NCBI GenBank assembly: GCA_010909165.1
Contig: MU008158.1
Coordinates: 2,815,478-2,879,477 of the forward strand
DNA length: 64,000 nucleotides
Direction: 5' to 3'
Source: Anthoceros angustus
Lineage: Eukaryota; Streptophyta; Anthocerotopsida; Anthocerotales; Anthocerotaceae
Shown here: positions 27,955 through 40,138 of the stretch, one piece after another
Position numbering within the stretch: the first letter of the stretch is position 1
How the letters are laid out: each line of letters begins with the position of its first letter
Program-made: the position numbers and the translations under genes
Notes under the pieces: model-generated
What the model was told of the DNA's origin: nothing
What the model saw: the letters and a program-made list of their open reading frames with translations, nothing else
The model's database searches: none

Positions 27955-30900
27955 ATGGACTCCCTCGGCAGATCAGAGATGCTTTCTAACGCATCTACTG
28001 ACTTCGGGAAGGGAATGCGAAATGAACATCGTGCGGCAGGCCAAGATTGGTCGAGGGGAGGTTCTTACAGCTTGAAGAGCATGGATGAGTGGTCCATGGG
28101 TGACCCGAGGGCGACTCTGTCGCCCTTCTCCTGGTCGAACTCAAGCAGGATATCATCGTTGAGAGGAGATCCCGCCGCGGTATGGTGTGCGATGAGGTTT
28201 TCGGGTGGGGAGGGATTGTCAGCGGAGACTGCTGCGTCGCATTTGAGTGGTGATTTGGATGTGGAGGAGCCATTTGGGTCAATGGAGGAACTGGAGTCTC
28301 ATGTCATAGGGAATTTGCTGCCCGACGACGAAGATGATCTCCTTAGAGGGGTAGCGGATGATTTTGACTGCTTGGTTCCTCCGAGCAATGGGGAGGAATC
28401 AGAGGATGTTGATCTATTTATCAGTGGAGGAGGAATGGAGCTAGAGGGCGATGCGCAAGATGCCCATGGTGCCCTCGATGTGCTGTCCGGGGGCTCCGCG
28501 GCTCAGCAAGGGCCCAATGGACCAGGATCGGTCGCCGGGGAGCACCCCTACGGGGAGCATCCCTCCAGAACCCTTTTTGTCCGCAATATTAATAGTAACG
28601 TTGAGGATACTGAGCTGCGCTCGCTTTTCGAGGTAAATGATAGTCTGGTGATAGCTCCCTGGTATCCAGTGCTTGTGGTCTAGTGCTTTTCTGATTGGGA
28701 TCTGGGAAATAATACGGGATGCAGCAATATGGTGTTATCCGCACTTTGTACACTGCCTGTAAGCATCGAGGTTTTGTCATGATATCCTATTATGATATAA
28801 GGGCTGCCAGAAGTGCAATGAGGGGTCTTCAGAACAAGCCTCTGAGGAGACGGAAGCTGGACATCCACTTCTCCATTCCAAAGGTGCTGTTTTAAAGACC
28901 CTTTCAGTCTGGAAGTGCATTGGGTGTTGCTGGTGTTTGCGGCACAGAACTGGAGGTTAACACGCTGTGTTTCCATCTGCTGTGCATTAATAATTAGCTG
29001 CTTTTGCATGTAATACATCCCCTGAGGTTTTGACGTCTTGTCCATGCTGTTGTTCAGGATAACCCATCCGACAAGGATGTTAATCAGGGAACACTCGTTG
29101 TTTTCAACCTTGATGCATCTGTATCCAATGACGACCTTCGGCAGATTTTTGGCGAGTATGGGGAAGTGAAAGAAGTGAGTTGTATGAAGTGTGCTGCCCC
29201 CATGCATTACTGTGTTGCTATTAACTGTAACACGCTGTCTCTGTCAAGAAGGTGACATTGTGTGTGCAATATTTTGTACGGTTGCGGGGGGAGCCTTATC
29301 TTCTTCTGTTGTGTTGTTGGATAGATCCGAGAGACTCCTCACAAACGCCACCATAAATTTATTGAATTCTATGACGTTCGGGCTGCTGAGGCTGCCCTAC
29401 GAGCATTGAACAGGAGTGATATTGCAGGCAAGCGGATCAAGCTGGAGCCTAGCAGACCTGGTGGAGCTCGCAGAAGGTTTGTCCACTAGACCCCCCGTAA
29501 TTCTAGTTCAGGGTATCTTGCTATGTTTTCTGTGACTGATATTGGCCCTTGTAATAACTGTTTGTTTTGGGGCCTTACAATGGTTTCCAAAATTTGCACA
29601 TGAAGTAGCTTTTGGGATGTATGCTCATGTTTGAAGGGTCCACTGGTCTGTGGGGTGAGGGTAATCTGCAGTCTGCTATGTGGTGATCTTGTGTCTACTG
29701 AGTGATTCTGATCTGTGTTCTGTACTTGTTGGTCTTGGGACAGTCTAATGCAGCAATTGAGTCAAGAGTTGGAGCAAGAGGAGATACGACCTAGCAGGCA
29801 GCAATCGCACTCCCCTTTGGGCAACTCTCCACCAGGTACAAACATGAAGTCATCCTGGATAATTTTCAGTAGAGCTGCCGCATATTACCGCTTTCAATAG
29901 AGGCTTGAGCTGGCTATTTTCTGGTGGGTCTGAGCTCGGGAATATGGCATACTTTTAAGTTGTCGGAAAGTACATGGTGTGTGCTTGCTGTCCAGGAAGC
30001 CTCTCCGTTGAAGCAATCAGTGGCACTCATGGGGTGGTCTCGCACTTGTTTGCAGGTCATCCTCAGTGGGGTTCCGTCAGTAGTGCCTCGATTGAAAATG
30101 GTTCTCTGCGGAATCTTCATTCCTTGAACCACACTAATTATGCTTCTCTTTTGAGCAACCCACTGAATGGGCTTCCAGGGAGTATGCAACCCCACATAAG
30201 TCCACCTGTTCCCCACCATATTCTGTGGGGAAACAGTGGTCAGTACCACCACCACACCCAGAGCTCTCCTCCGGTCCTGTGGTCTGCACCTTCAGTCGGC
30301 AGTACATTTAACAGTCAAGTGCAGACATCATCACTTGGTTATACAGGAACTCATAGTCACCTAGTCAATGCAGTGTTATCCTCACACCTTCCTCGTGTGG
30401 GATCTGCTCCTGCACCTGGTGAGCCCTCCGTGCTAGAAAGACGCCACAGTTATCTTGGAGAGTCACCAGAGGCATCGTCACTAGTACGAGCTGGCTCTCT
30501 GGGTACTATGGGGTTGGGTGGAACCACTGGGGCCTCTGCAGTAAATATTGGTGGAGGACACAGTCTTTTAAGTATTGGAGCTGCTCACGGAAGTAATGGT
30601 GGGCTTGAGCATGGTTCTTCTCCCAATTTGGGAATCATGTCTCCCCAGCACAGAGGCCGTGCTGTCTTTTCAGCTGGTGGGTTGGCTGGTTCCATGTCAA
30701 ATGCACTGGACACTTTCAATGATCGAGGTAGGAGCCGGAGGGGTGATAGTAGTTCTGGTCAAGCTGATAACAAAAAGCAGTATCAGCTGGATCTGGAACG
30801 CATTTTGCGAGGGGAAGACTCACGAACAACTCTGATGATAAAGAACATTCCAAACAAGTGAGCTATCTTTGAGAAACTTCAGTGTGAAACTGAAACTGTT

Positions 30901-31976
30901 CCCCAAAGTTAGAATGGCTTAAAGTCAAGGTACTATCACCAGAAAGTAAGTATCTGCCGGGTGCATCTTTCTGACGCTGAGTTTTGGCAGATACACCTCC
31001 AAAATGCTGCTGGCTGCTATTGATGAGCATCACCGGGGAACGTACGACTTTATTTATCTCCCCATTGACTTCAAGGTGCAGTAATTGTTTGGTGGTGACC
31101 TCTGCTCCAGTTTGGCGCATCTGATACTGAGTCTGTTTTGGAGCAAACTACAGCCCTATTTCAAGGGTCTGTCTGGGTGTGACAATCTTTCCACTTACGT
31201 GCTTTGTCTATCCTGCAGAACAAGTGCAATGTTGGGTATGCCTTCATCAACATGATTGCTCCTTCACGAATAGTACCGTTTTATCAGGTTACCTGCTTTA
31301 TCAGATCATGTTGGGAATAATGTGTTGTAGAATTTTCCCTAATGTGTGGTGACTTTATACAAGCTAACTTTGTACTAGTCTGCCTCTAGCAGAGATTTTT
31401 GATGCTTGACTGCCTCTAGCAGGGATTCTTGATTTTTGACTATCTCTAGGCAAGGAACAATTGTGTCTGACTAGTCTGCTGAGTGTGGATTTTGCTCACC
31501 TGCAAATCTCATAGTACAGTCCATTTTTGCAGGCTTTCAATGGTAAGAAGTGGGAGAAGTTCAACAGTGAGAAGGTAGCTTCACTTGCATATGCAAGGAT
31601 ACAGGGCAAAGCTGCCTTGGTAGCGCACTTCCAAAACTCCAGTTTGATGAATGAAGATAAGAGGTGTCGGCCTATTCTTTTCCACTCTGAAGGACCCCAT
31701 GTGGGGGATCAGGTAAGGCCTCTTCAAGTGACTACAAGGGTTATTCGTTGTCCTAGATCGTGCCCGTTTTGAATATCATGCCTCTCTGTTCCCTTTTAGG
31801 AGCCTTTTCCAGTGGGTGTGACTGTGCGTATTCGCCCCAGCAGAGATCGTAGCAGCAGTGGTGGCAGTCATCAGGGGAGTCCATCCACCAGTAACAGCAG
31901 CCGCGATGACTCTTTGCATGGATCTGCTGTTGGAATGACGCTGCGCAACTTCTCTCCAGACAGGGATCAGGATTGA
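27955..31976 (+). CDS. Mei2-like RNA-binding protein with three RRMs
   Basis: Mei2-like proteins bind RNA and act in plant meiosis, growth and meristem control. The specific target is unknown here. Ten exons, all in frame, are 27955-28632, 28725-28883, 29058-29174, 29325-29476, 29744-29835, 29996-30857, 30991-31075, 31219-31287, 31533-31712 and 31800-31976, giving 856 residues. RRM1 begins RTLFVRNINSNVEDTELRSL and continues across the first intron (RGFVMISYYDIRAARSAM). RRM2 follows with GTLVVFNLDASVSNDDLRQI and HKFIEFYDVRAAEAALRAL. A long low-complexity exon 6 ends with TTLMIKNIPNK. The diagnostic C-terminal RRM3 follows (YTSKMLLAAIDEHHRGTYDF, KCNVGYAFINM, FNGKKWEKFNSEKVASLAYA). A Ser-rich tail follows. 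The split of the Lys codon at 30857/30991 is set by the conserved Mei2 frame. Confidence 0.95.
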
Positions 31977-33687
31977 TGTGCTCCTTGTAGCAAGGATGAG
32001 AATGTTAGACTCGGGTCTTTGTAACTTGGCAGATGTGTTGGCAGGCTGTGCGTACGAGTCGTTGGAAGTTCTCCCGAGAAGTGCTTCCTTCTCTGAAGTG
32101 TGTCGTGAAGATGGCACTGGCTGATGAGTGATGGATAACCTGTATATTTGAACAACTGCTGACAGCTCTGTATTGCAGCAGTGGAAGGCACTTCTCGGAT
32201 TTGCAAGTAAATAAATTCGAAGTACCTGGAGGTGGACAGTGAGAAGTTTCTTGAGCGGCAATAGGTCTGTAAAAAGCATCATAAAGGGTGTACCGGCATG
32301 TGTGATTGGAAGGGGAGATCCCAGGCAGTTTGAAGGGTCTGGGCAGTCCACGGCTTGCTGGTTGGCTGTCTGGGTTTCGCCATGAATGTACAGGTCCAGG
32401 AGTGGGGATACAGTACTTTGTAGCTATGAGATTAGGGTACATTGCCATTTTTCTTTGCATCTATTCTTATGCTCGATTTGGAGCAGGTGCTATTTTGTAG
32501 CGTGACAGGATACAGGACTTCTATTGGTCATTGACTAGATTTAGGGGCGATTGATTATCTCTGGTTGGATTTGTAGCCGTGATACTGTATGAGAGTATGT
32601 GGGCAACGGGGTTTTCATGTTGTGTGTGATGTATTTGGCTATTCTGCGGCCGGTTTCTGCAAGGAGCAACCGGGGTGGTGTTACCATGTCCTGCATTTTG
32701 CGAAGCCATCAGGTTATGGATACACTATCAGGTTGCCATTGTACTGAGCAGTGAATTTTCAGTTTTAGTAAAGCAGGTTGCATTTTTGGTGTAATGCAGA
32801 CATGTTTAAAAGCTTTCAGTGCAATGGTGCTCGTTGATTCCTTCGTAGCTCTATTTCACGAAAATAGAGTGTACAGGTAGCTTAAGTTGTATGCAAAGTT
32901 TTTTTTCTATACTGTAAATTTTTGCTTTGTAAATACAAAGGAAGTGTGCACGTTGTCTTTGACGATCCTGACGGTTGGGGCCTCTGGAAAACAGAGACCT
33001 CTGTCGGGCTCTCAGAGCCTCAATGCGAAACTGACCTTAATAGTTGCGATAGGCAGTACATTGCTGAAGATCGCACTCTCAAAACCTTGCTGGCAGTGGA
33101 GAACAGCGTGCGCGAATCCACAACTAATGCAACTGTGGATGTCGTGTAGAGGATATAGTAAATAGACTTGGAAATGAGAACTGCTTTTCCCTTCCTGGAT
33201 CATCAACAACACAAAATGGCTTATACTGCACAAATTATGAGGGAACTTTCAGCCATCTGCACATCCTCCTAGCCGTCTCTTTGAGGTCTCCTGTGAAATA
33301 ATCGAAGCAGTGAACGTGTTGAAATCTCGCTCTCATTAACTGCCACTCTGTAATTGGGCACATTCGCCTTTAACTCTAAGTAAGGGTAAGCAGAAATGTA
33401 ATTAGCAACATTACAGTTTCGTGCAGGTATTCCAGTGCAGCATAACCTACAACAGTCCGGGGACTACGTGCCTACCCACAACCGTGAGGAGGCTCTTTGC
33501 ATCGAGCTCATACCACGTGTGTTTTTTATCCCGATTTAGAAATTGAAATCCTGCACAATTTCTGACATTCCAGGTCTAGCTCGCTGTGAAGTGCATTTGA
33601 GGGGCGTGCTTTGAAATGCTACACAGCTTCAGCAATGAATCATTCTCTTTTCATTTCCCTCCCTGGCATGAATGAAAAGAGCCATAA
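31977..33687. other. Intergenic region between two convergent genes
   Basis: The first part is the likely long 3' UTR of the Mei2-like gene and the last part that of the minus-strand ARAD-like gene. No domain-bearing frame or splice pattern is present. Confidence 0.5.
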
Positions 33688-35907
33688 TCACTTTGCAGCA
33701 ACTGTAGGGTACGGACCGGTGGTATTGTCGAAAATACAGGCGCAGGTACACAAACTGCGCGAGCCCTGAACCAGCCTTTGTGCTCTTCGCATTTGCAGCT
33801 TCACCGAAGGCAGTTTTGCAGCAACCTGCTTGTCCAAAGAACCAGCAAACAGAATTCTGGTCTCAGGCGTCGGGCATCTTGCTTACGTGCACTACATAGT
33901 ATGTTCAAGCTACAAGCTGCCACTTACCATGCGCCAGGTGAGGTCCTCGGGACCAAACGGCTGCGCAGGATTCGAATACCGGAAATGTACAGAATACTGC
34001 ACGGCAAAAACAAAAGTTAGAGGGATGAAGCCCAACAAGCGGCTAAAGACATGGGCTTCACTGCAATTTGCACCTCCGCGAGATGCTTGCGAAGGGAGGC
34101 TATCTGATCTTCACCGATACCACGTAGATAAGCCACCAACCAGCCAACTTGGAGAGCCTCTTTCGAAGAGACAAATAATGCAATCTGCAAAAGTGCGACG
34201 TGACCAACAAACTGTGAGGCGAAAACCAGAAACGAGCGCAACTCGCAAGCAACAAAGATAGTGCAGCACAGCAGACGGAGCGAGAAGCGTGTGGAGGCAA
34301 AGCACCTTCCTGTAGTCCAGAATCCCTTCAAAAGGGAGCTCCAGCTCGTCGCTGACGACTACAGGAATGCAACCACTTACAATGGCATCAAAAAGCCTAG
34401 CTGAGGAGGGAGTATCTCCAGCTGGGCTGAGGCAAAAAATCGAGCTGAGACCGAAATAAGGGAGCAGGCACATTAAACAGGGCAGTCGGCCGAAACAAGG
34501 AAATACTGAAGCCACGTCCCACGCCCAAAACTGAAGCCACGTCACATCTTAATGTATACCTGCGCATTCCAGACTGTGCAGCCTGCTTTCCCGCATCACC
34601 AGGAGAACCTTCTTCTATAACCACATCGCCCTCGTTCTGCAGGAGTGCAGCTAGTTTATTGCGGATCTTTCCTCCCTAATATCCACAGTGCAGAGGAGGA
34701 CACAATGAGGTTAAGAAACTGAGAGACAAGGTGGAACAGGGGAAAGTTGCAACATGCTGGGATGTGGTGTACCACACCGCATTCCGCTTTATTCTTCCGC
34801 GAAAGAAAAGTAGCGTACGTCTTTTAGACAAGGACGTGATCAGACAAGAAGTATCACAAGCTTCCACATTGGAAGCATATGGAAGGACAACATCTTTCTC
34901 CAAGGAGACTTGGCCGGGCTTGTACCTGCGTGCGGCAATATGAGAGGAATGGATATTGTGAAACTTGTGAGAAATAGCAGGTTGGTGGTGGTACCAGTTT
35001 CCCGTGGCATCTAAGTCTGGAAGAAGCCAAATTGCGTTCTTCACATGATGCCGAACTGACTTGAAAGACCAGGGATGGTGCAGTGGAAACACATGGTCCC
35101 TCCCACCAGAAAGCTGCCATGCTGGCTGATCCAGAATCCAATTCAGAGCTTCCTACACCCCGACAGACTAACGAGTGAAAGCCAGTCCAGTCCACGTGCA
35201 TGTTGCAGCCTTTCTTCAAACCTAAACGAGCAGCTAGAGTAGGAGTTGTGTGCACACCCGATAGAGCCGCTTGCACACGGGCTTGTCCAGGAGGAAGAAG
35301 CTGATGGTGGTGAAAAAAGGTACCAAAAAGACGTCGGCGTGCGCCTGTTCCACCACTCGCACGACACTTTCCAGCTGGCGCTGTGACTGGGGTAACAACA
35401 AGTCGGCATACAGCCAGTAGTCGACTGAATGCTGCCAGCCCAACAACCCAAATTTCAATCGACGACGGCGACACGGACAGGATGAACGAGGCAATGGCAG
35501 GGAGAAGGAAGGAGTGGTACCTGCTCGACGAGCCGATGGACAGGACTCCCATTGGAGGTCAAATTGACAGTCTCCTGGTAGCTGGTGTGGAACAAAGAGA
35601 GCAATTGGCGTGTGAATTTCTCAGGCATGTCGTAAACGTAGACTCTCAACGGCCCAGCTGTGCGCCAATTGCTGGCAGAAGACGCCAGCTCGGGGGACAC
35701 GACGGGGTGGGCAGGGGCAGCGGCAGGAGCAGCAGTCCTGGCCAGGAAGAGCTCAAGGGAGTGCAGAAACGAGTAGTCCAGAGTACCGGACCTGGAGGAA
35801 CTGGTCCAGGACATGAAAAAATAGGCGGGCACGAGCAAAGCTGAAGCAGAGAGCAGGACGGTGAGAGCGGCCCGTCTCACCACTCTCCTGGCGAGCCGAC
35901 CTGCCAT
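33688..35907 (-). CDS. ARAD-like exostosin-family glycosyltransferase (GT47)
   Basis: This is a Golgi type II membrane glycosyltransferase of plant cell-wall polysaccharide synthesis, closest in motif pattern to the arabinosyltransferases ARAD1/2. Exon 1 (35521-35907) has a short basic cytoplasmic end, a signal anchor ([17 protein letters not shown]), a Ser/Pro/Ala-rich stem, and the start of the exostosin domain ([17 protein letters not shown]). Exon 2 (35258-35431) has [10 protein letters not shown] and [15 protein letters not shown]. Later exons carry [27 protein letters not shown] and, near 34.3-34.4 kb, [20 protein letters not shown] then [20 protein letters not shown], the conserved nucleotide-sugar part. 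The final exon 33688-33825 gives [10 protein letters not shown] and a TGA. Acceptor substrate is not predictable. Its start lies only 57 bases downstream of the previous gene on the same strand. Confidence 0.88.
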
Positions 35908-35964
35908 ATTGGAATTGACAAGAAGAGGAGGAACTAAAACACGGAAATGAGAACGGCTAGGCAG

Positions 35965-36498
35965 CTAAGCCTTTTTCTGGTGCCGCAAGAGAGACGATGT
36001 TCCCACCATGGCTCCGATCTGCACCACTACGACACCTAACACCTGCGCTCCCTCCAACAACCTAAACAAGACCGAACGCTTGTCCCGGGACTGGGTGAGC
36101 GGTACAAGAGACAGCACGAGCGCCAGAACTGTTGCCACCAAATAGGTCCTTAGCAGCAAGGAAGAAGATCGCCTCAACCCTAGAGTCCCCGCGCACACGG
36201 CCGCGGCTCCTACGGCGCACCAGGCCACAGCTGCAGCAGGAGCATACAGTGGCCACAGGAAGAGCAGCCAGAGAGCCCGCACCAGGAGCAGCGTGCCTTG
36301 AGCCCTCAAGTATCTGCCCACAAGCAGGCGGCTCTTCGCAGCGCGCTGGAATCGGGAGTCGATGGTCATCCTGAAGGCATAGTCGGAGCCGTCCGTGCCC
36401 ACGGGCCTGGCGCCCGGTCCTTTGTCCGGCATCGTGCCTGCCGTTGCGATGGGCTCGCGGGCTTGCACCACTTTGCACAATTGAGGTAGTTTGGGCAT
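35965..36498 (-). CDS. Small multi-spanning membrane protein with GTDGSDY motif
   Basis: This is an intronless frame of 177 codons, or 155 if the second ATG at 36432 is used. The N-terminal part is hydrophilic with VGTDGSDYAFRMTIDSRFQ. Four hydrophobic stretches follow (about residues 67-88, 88-108, 114-135 and 148-168), so it is probably an integral membrane protein. It ends in HQKKA, a lysine-rich end that could act as an ER-retrieval signal. A GTDGSD-type start is seen in jagunal-like ER proteins and in uncharacterised plant membrane proteins, and I cannot assign it firmly to either. The stop is 57 bases upstream of the ARAD-like ATG on the same strand. Confidence 0.7.
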   Translation of the reverse strand: MPKLPQLCKVVQAREPIATAGTMPDKGPGARPVGTDGSDYAFRMTIDSRFQRAAKSRLLVGRYLRAQGTLLLVRALWLLFLWPLYAPAAAVAWCAVGAAAVCAGTLGLRRSSSLLLRTYLVATVLALVLSLVPLTQSRDKRSVLFRLLEGAQVLGVVVVQIGAMVGTSSLLRHQKKA

Positions 36499-36694
36499 GC
36501 CACATGCCGTTTTATCATGGAGGATGATCAGGAGTCTCCGAGAATGACTTCAGAGAGCCCTCGTCGGCCGCAGCTAGCTTCGATTTTTATATATTGTTAC
36601 ATGGTCTCACCAAGACATTATTCCTATTTCACGGCAAAGGGCTTCGGAATAGCAGATGCTTCACCTTTTAAGGTAAAGCCAACCCGCAAGGACA

Positions 36695-36765
36695 TTCCGC
36701 AAACGGGGTTTGAACCCGGGTTACCTGGTGAACGCCAGGCATTCCAACCACTAAACTATTACGGA
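36695..36765 (-). tRNA. tRNA-Glu(TTC)-like sequence, probably a pseudogene
   Basis: The 71-base sequence has a 7-bp acceptor stem (TCCGTAA with TTGCGGA), a tRNA-Glu-type D arm (TAGTTTAGTGGTTGGAAT), an anticodon arm with TTC and a T arm with GGGTTCAAACCCC. The anticodon loop has only six bases (CGTTCA), lacks the universal T33, and the first T-stem pair is mismatched. One C seems to be missing from the anticodon stem-loop. It is either a tRNA pseudogene or carries a sequencing deletion. Confidence 0.6.
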
Positions 36766-36896
36766 GGCAGACCCTAAATCCCTCAATTTCATTTCACCAA
36801 CCTGGTACGCTGAACGGGACAACATTGCATTTCCTAATTTCTCGTTGTGACCGGGTTTGGTACGGGTTAGGTATGACTGGCAAGAGTCAGGGAAGC

Positions 36897-39800
36897 TCAT
36901 AAGTCGAAGCTGACAGAGTGATAGTGGAAAGCAACAGGGCTTCCAAAAAGGGAACTGTGCGAATGGCATTCCTCAGCGACGGTTTGTTGCAAGCTTCGCG
37001 GGCCGCACGCCAACACTCCCACATGTGCATTTTGTCCAGCCAGCCGCTTTTCCACCTCGTCGAACATAGCTGCCTCAGCAAAAAGGGGCACACATCCGTG
37101 AGTCAAAGTTCTTCTACAGACGAACCTGTTCAGGCACGAAGCGAGTGCATTTTTGAGAAGAAATTGTGATAGAAAGCACACCATGAACATCTGGCCGATT
37201 GCCGTACTGGACGTTGGCGGGATCCAGAATACTGCGTGTGAGCGCCGATTTTGGAGACGGATTGGGAGCTGTCATCTCCGTTTCAGCGACATATCCCATG
37301 GATGTGTCCGAGGGAGCAAAGCGTGGCGGCCGGTACAGTTGAGGCTGCACCCAGAAAGTCCAAGCCAATGCAGCGGCTGCTCCGAACCCAACACCGACAG
37401 CACACGCCAACAAAAACCACACTGCCTTCTTCCACGAGCTGTAGTCGTCGTAGTAACGGCCAGTGATGTAGGTCACGAAAAGAGCCCAGGCAAGCAGGAG
37501 GCCGATCACGGCCGCACTGAGCACCAGGAAGTGGCCTAGATTACTGTCTTTGGCGAGTTCCGGGCAGATGGGATGCAGTCTGCCGGCACTGTTGAGCACG
37601 GCCCCAGAGTTGGCGCCCTGCTTCGAATTCTCCACCACGTCCTCGGGGTCTGCTACCTGCTGCCGGGTGACGAACCCCAGGACGCGTGGATGGAAAGTGG
37701 AGTGCGGCACCTCTGGGAAAGTCATGCGATTAAGGATCTGCAGCTCGTCGGCCTTGCGAACAGCCCACACCAAGGTCACATCTGTGGGTAGCTTGCCCGT
37801 CTCTCCGCCACCGGTGTGGGTGCTGTGGCGGTGCATGAGGTCCTTCAAGATGGATATGAAAGGCGCAATTCCACTTCCACCGGCAACAAATATCAATGTG
37901 TCGTACCTGTGTGGATGCACAGCAGAAGTGAGCAGCGCTCACAGCCATATCTCACGCCTGGAAACATCGAGGGCAGGATTCGAGCTAGGACAGCAATGTA
38001 TCTACAATGGCACCAGCCGGCTGTCGACCAGGATGATGAAGTTACCTCAGGAAGTAAGGGTCTTGGTGGCCATAAGGTCCCTCGACTGCAGCCTTGATCG
38101 CGAACGGGCAGGTGGCAGATGGCGAACCGCCTGAAGTGCTACCAGATGCATCGCGCGCCACAACGTTTCCACGTGCCTCGACTCCGGCTAATCTCTCCAA
38201 GTCTTTTGTCCAACCTCCCGCCCGCTTCACCAGAATGGTTATGCGGTCCTTCTCCACGAGGGAGCTGGAGGCCATGGTGAAAGGGTGCCATTGCCACCAT
38301 GACAGTGCAGGTATGTGCACAAATACGACCGCCGCGGCGGTGTACTCCAGACCTGCCATGGTGTGATCCGACGGAGCGTGCATCCAGCAATTTAGTCTCT
38401 GGGGGCATGGGCAAACTGACAAAAGCGCAAGACATGACATGATTGGGTGGCGCAGGTTTTGTTTGAGTCGCAACAGCACCAACCTGGATGCTTGGCGAAC
38501 ACAATCTCTGTAGTGTCCCCCGGAAGGGAACGCACGGATATGACGCCGGCTTGTTTTCTTGACTGGATAAATCGAAGCACGCGATCGAGCATGAAGATGA
38601 AGACGTTACCCATCCACATGAAGCCTGTCCATTCTCCCAGGTGAATCATGGAAAAGATGACCCACAGCACATAAAGCTGGTGGAATCCGAAGAAGACCTC
38701 GAAGAAGTTGGTCCGGACTGGGTACCACGAGGTGACCAGCATCGCCAAGCCAACCACTCCCGCAAGCGTTCCAGACAGGTAGTTGATTCCGGTGTGCTGC
38801 CATAACTTCCACTGCATCCACAGAAATCGAAATCTCGGAATCAGTATCTGTACAGCTCCTGAGGGAAAATGGGTTGGACTGACTAGTCTTCACAGAATTG
38901 CACAGCTCCCCGTGCACTGGCCGACTTCGCAAGGTTTCCAGTATTGCATGTGTTGCAGCATGAAAGACGCCTGGACTTACTTCATGAAGCTTGCCCGTCC
39001 ACGCCCAATAGGCGTATATGAGCGCGGCATGCCCAATTGTGAAGAACATCATGATGAAGGCGGCCCACTTATGGTACTTGACAGCATTCTCGAACGGAAT
39101 GTTCACCAGACGCAGCAGCACCGACCCCCTTGAGACTGGCAGGAAGACGAACCCGAAGGGCACGATGATGCCGAAGCCAGCTACGAGAGCAGCATACAGC
39201 AGCTTGCCCTGATTTCTGCGATTGCCCAGTACTCACCCACAATGTCATGACGCAGCACAGGAACGCACGCATGGTGTTGAGTATCCAGCAGCAATTGATC
39301 GGAGCATGCGACAATCCCTCTATTCCTCTACACCACTCAGGACGGCATACACGCACCGAGTTATCTTGTTCTCGTCGAGCCAGTCCTGGGTGACGTACTT
39401 CTTGATGCCCAGATCCGTCCAGTAGCCGAACGTCCAGCTTGTGAGCGCGACCATGAAGATGATGAACATGAGGTCTGCCGCGGTCACCACCCCGAGGTAG
39501 CTTCGCGTCAGCGCCGGGTAGCTCCAGAGGCTCACCCGAGGTCGGCCCCGAGCCACAATCTGGTCGAACCAGTTGTTTGCGCTGCACGAAATGGTCCCAA
39601 GCCAGCGATCCGCATCAGCCCGCCAGGATCCGCATAAGCTGCCGCAACTCAGTACAAGCCTAGCTCTACATGATGAAAGCCAATGCATCACTCACACTCG
39701 TCCGATGGCTTTGGGAGAGATGAGGTGCAGGTACAAAGCCGCCACCATTGCGATGAAGATGGCGATTCCTGTGAAAAGAAACAGGTAGTACGCTGCACAG

Positions 39801-40138
39801 GGCGACACAAACGCGGCCGGGCTGGTGGTGAGCACGATCGCACTTCTCTCATTCATGAATCACTTTCTGGCCTGGAGACGTGCACTCCTGTTTGGCCAGC
39901 ACTAGCCGTAGTGGCACAGGCTATGGTTAACGTTGTAGGACTCACTTGCTTCTCCGTACGCTTTGTTGTCCATCCTGGAATACAGGGGCTCGATGATGAC
40001 CGTCCATTCCTCCGTAGGAAACAGCCACCACAGGAAGAGCCACCACAAGCCCAGGAGCAGCAGCAGCAACATGAGCAGGTGCGCCAGCGCTGCTGTCGTG
40101 ATCATGAACAGGTACCCCGACTTGCAGAGATTGGCCAT
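36897..40138 (-). CDS. Ferric reductase oxidase (FRO family)
   Basis: This membrane flavocytochrome passes electrons from cytosolic NADPH through FAD and haem to Fe(III) or Cu(II) on the other side of the membrane. Exon 1 starts at ATG 40138 with a leucine-rich first membrane helix. Further membrane exons follow near 39.7, 39.5, 39.1 and 38.8 kb (FENAVKYHKWAAFIMMFFTI, FEVFFGFHQLYVLWVIFSMI) with histidines suited to haem binding. The FAD motif is in WQWHPFTMASS near 38.3 kb, followed by AVEGPYGHQDPYFLRYD and the NADPH-binding VAGGSGIAPFISIL near 37.9 kb. Two extra C-terminal membrane segments typical of FRO follow. The last exon ends VGVLACGPRSLQQTV then FHYHSVSFDL and a TGA. It has no EF-hands, so it is not an RBOH. 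Plasma membrane or organelle location is not decidable. Confidence 0.92.

Noticed and set aside
36897-40138. Respiratory burst NADPH oxidase (RBOH)
   Set aside because: There are no EF-hands or RBOH N-terminal domain. The C-terminal extra membrane segments and motif wording fit FRO.
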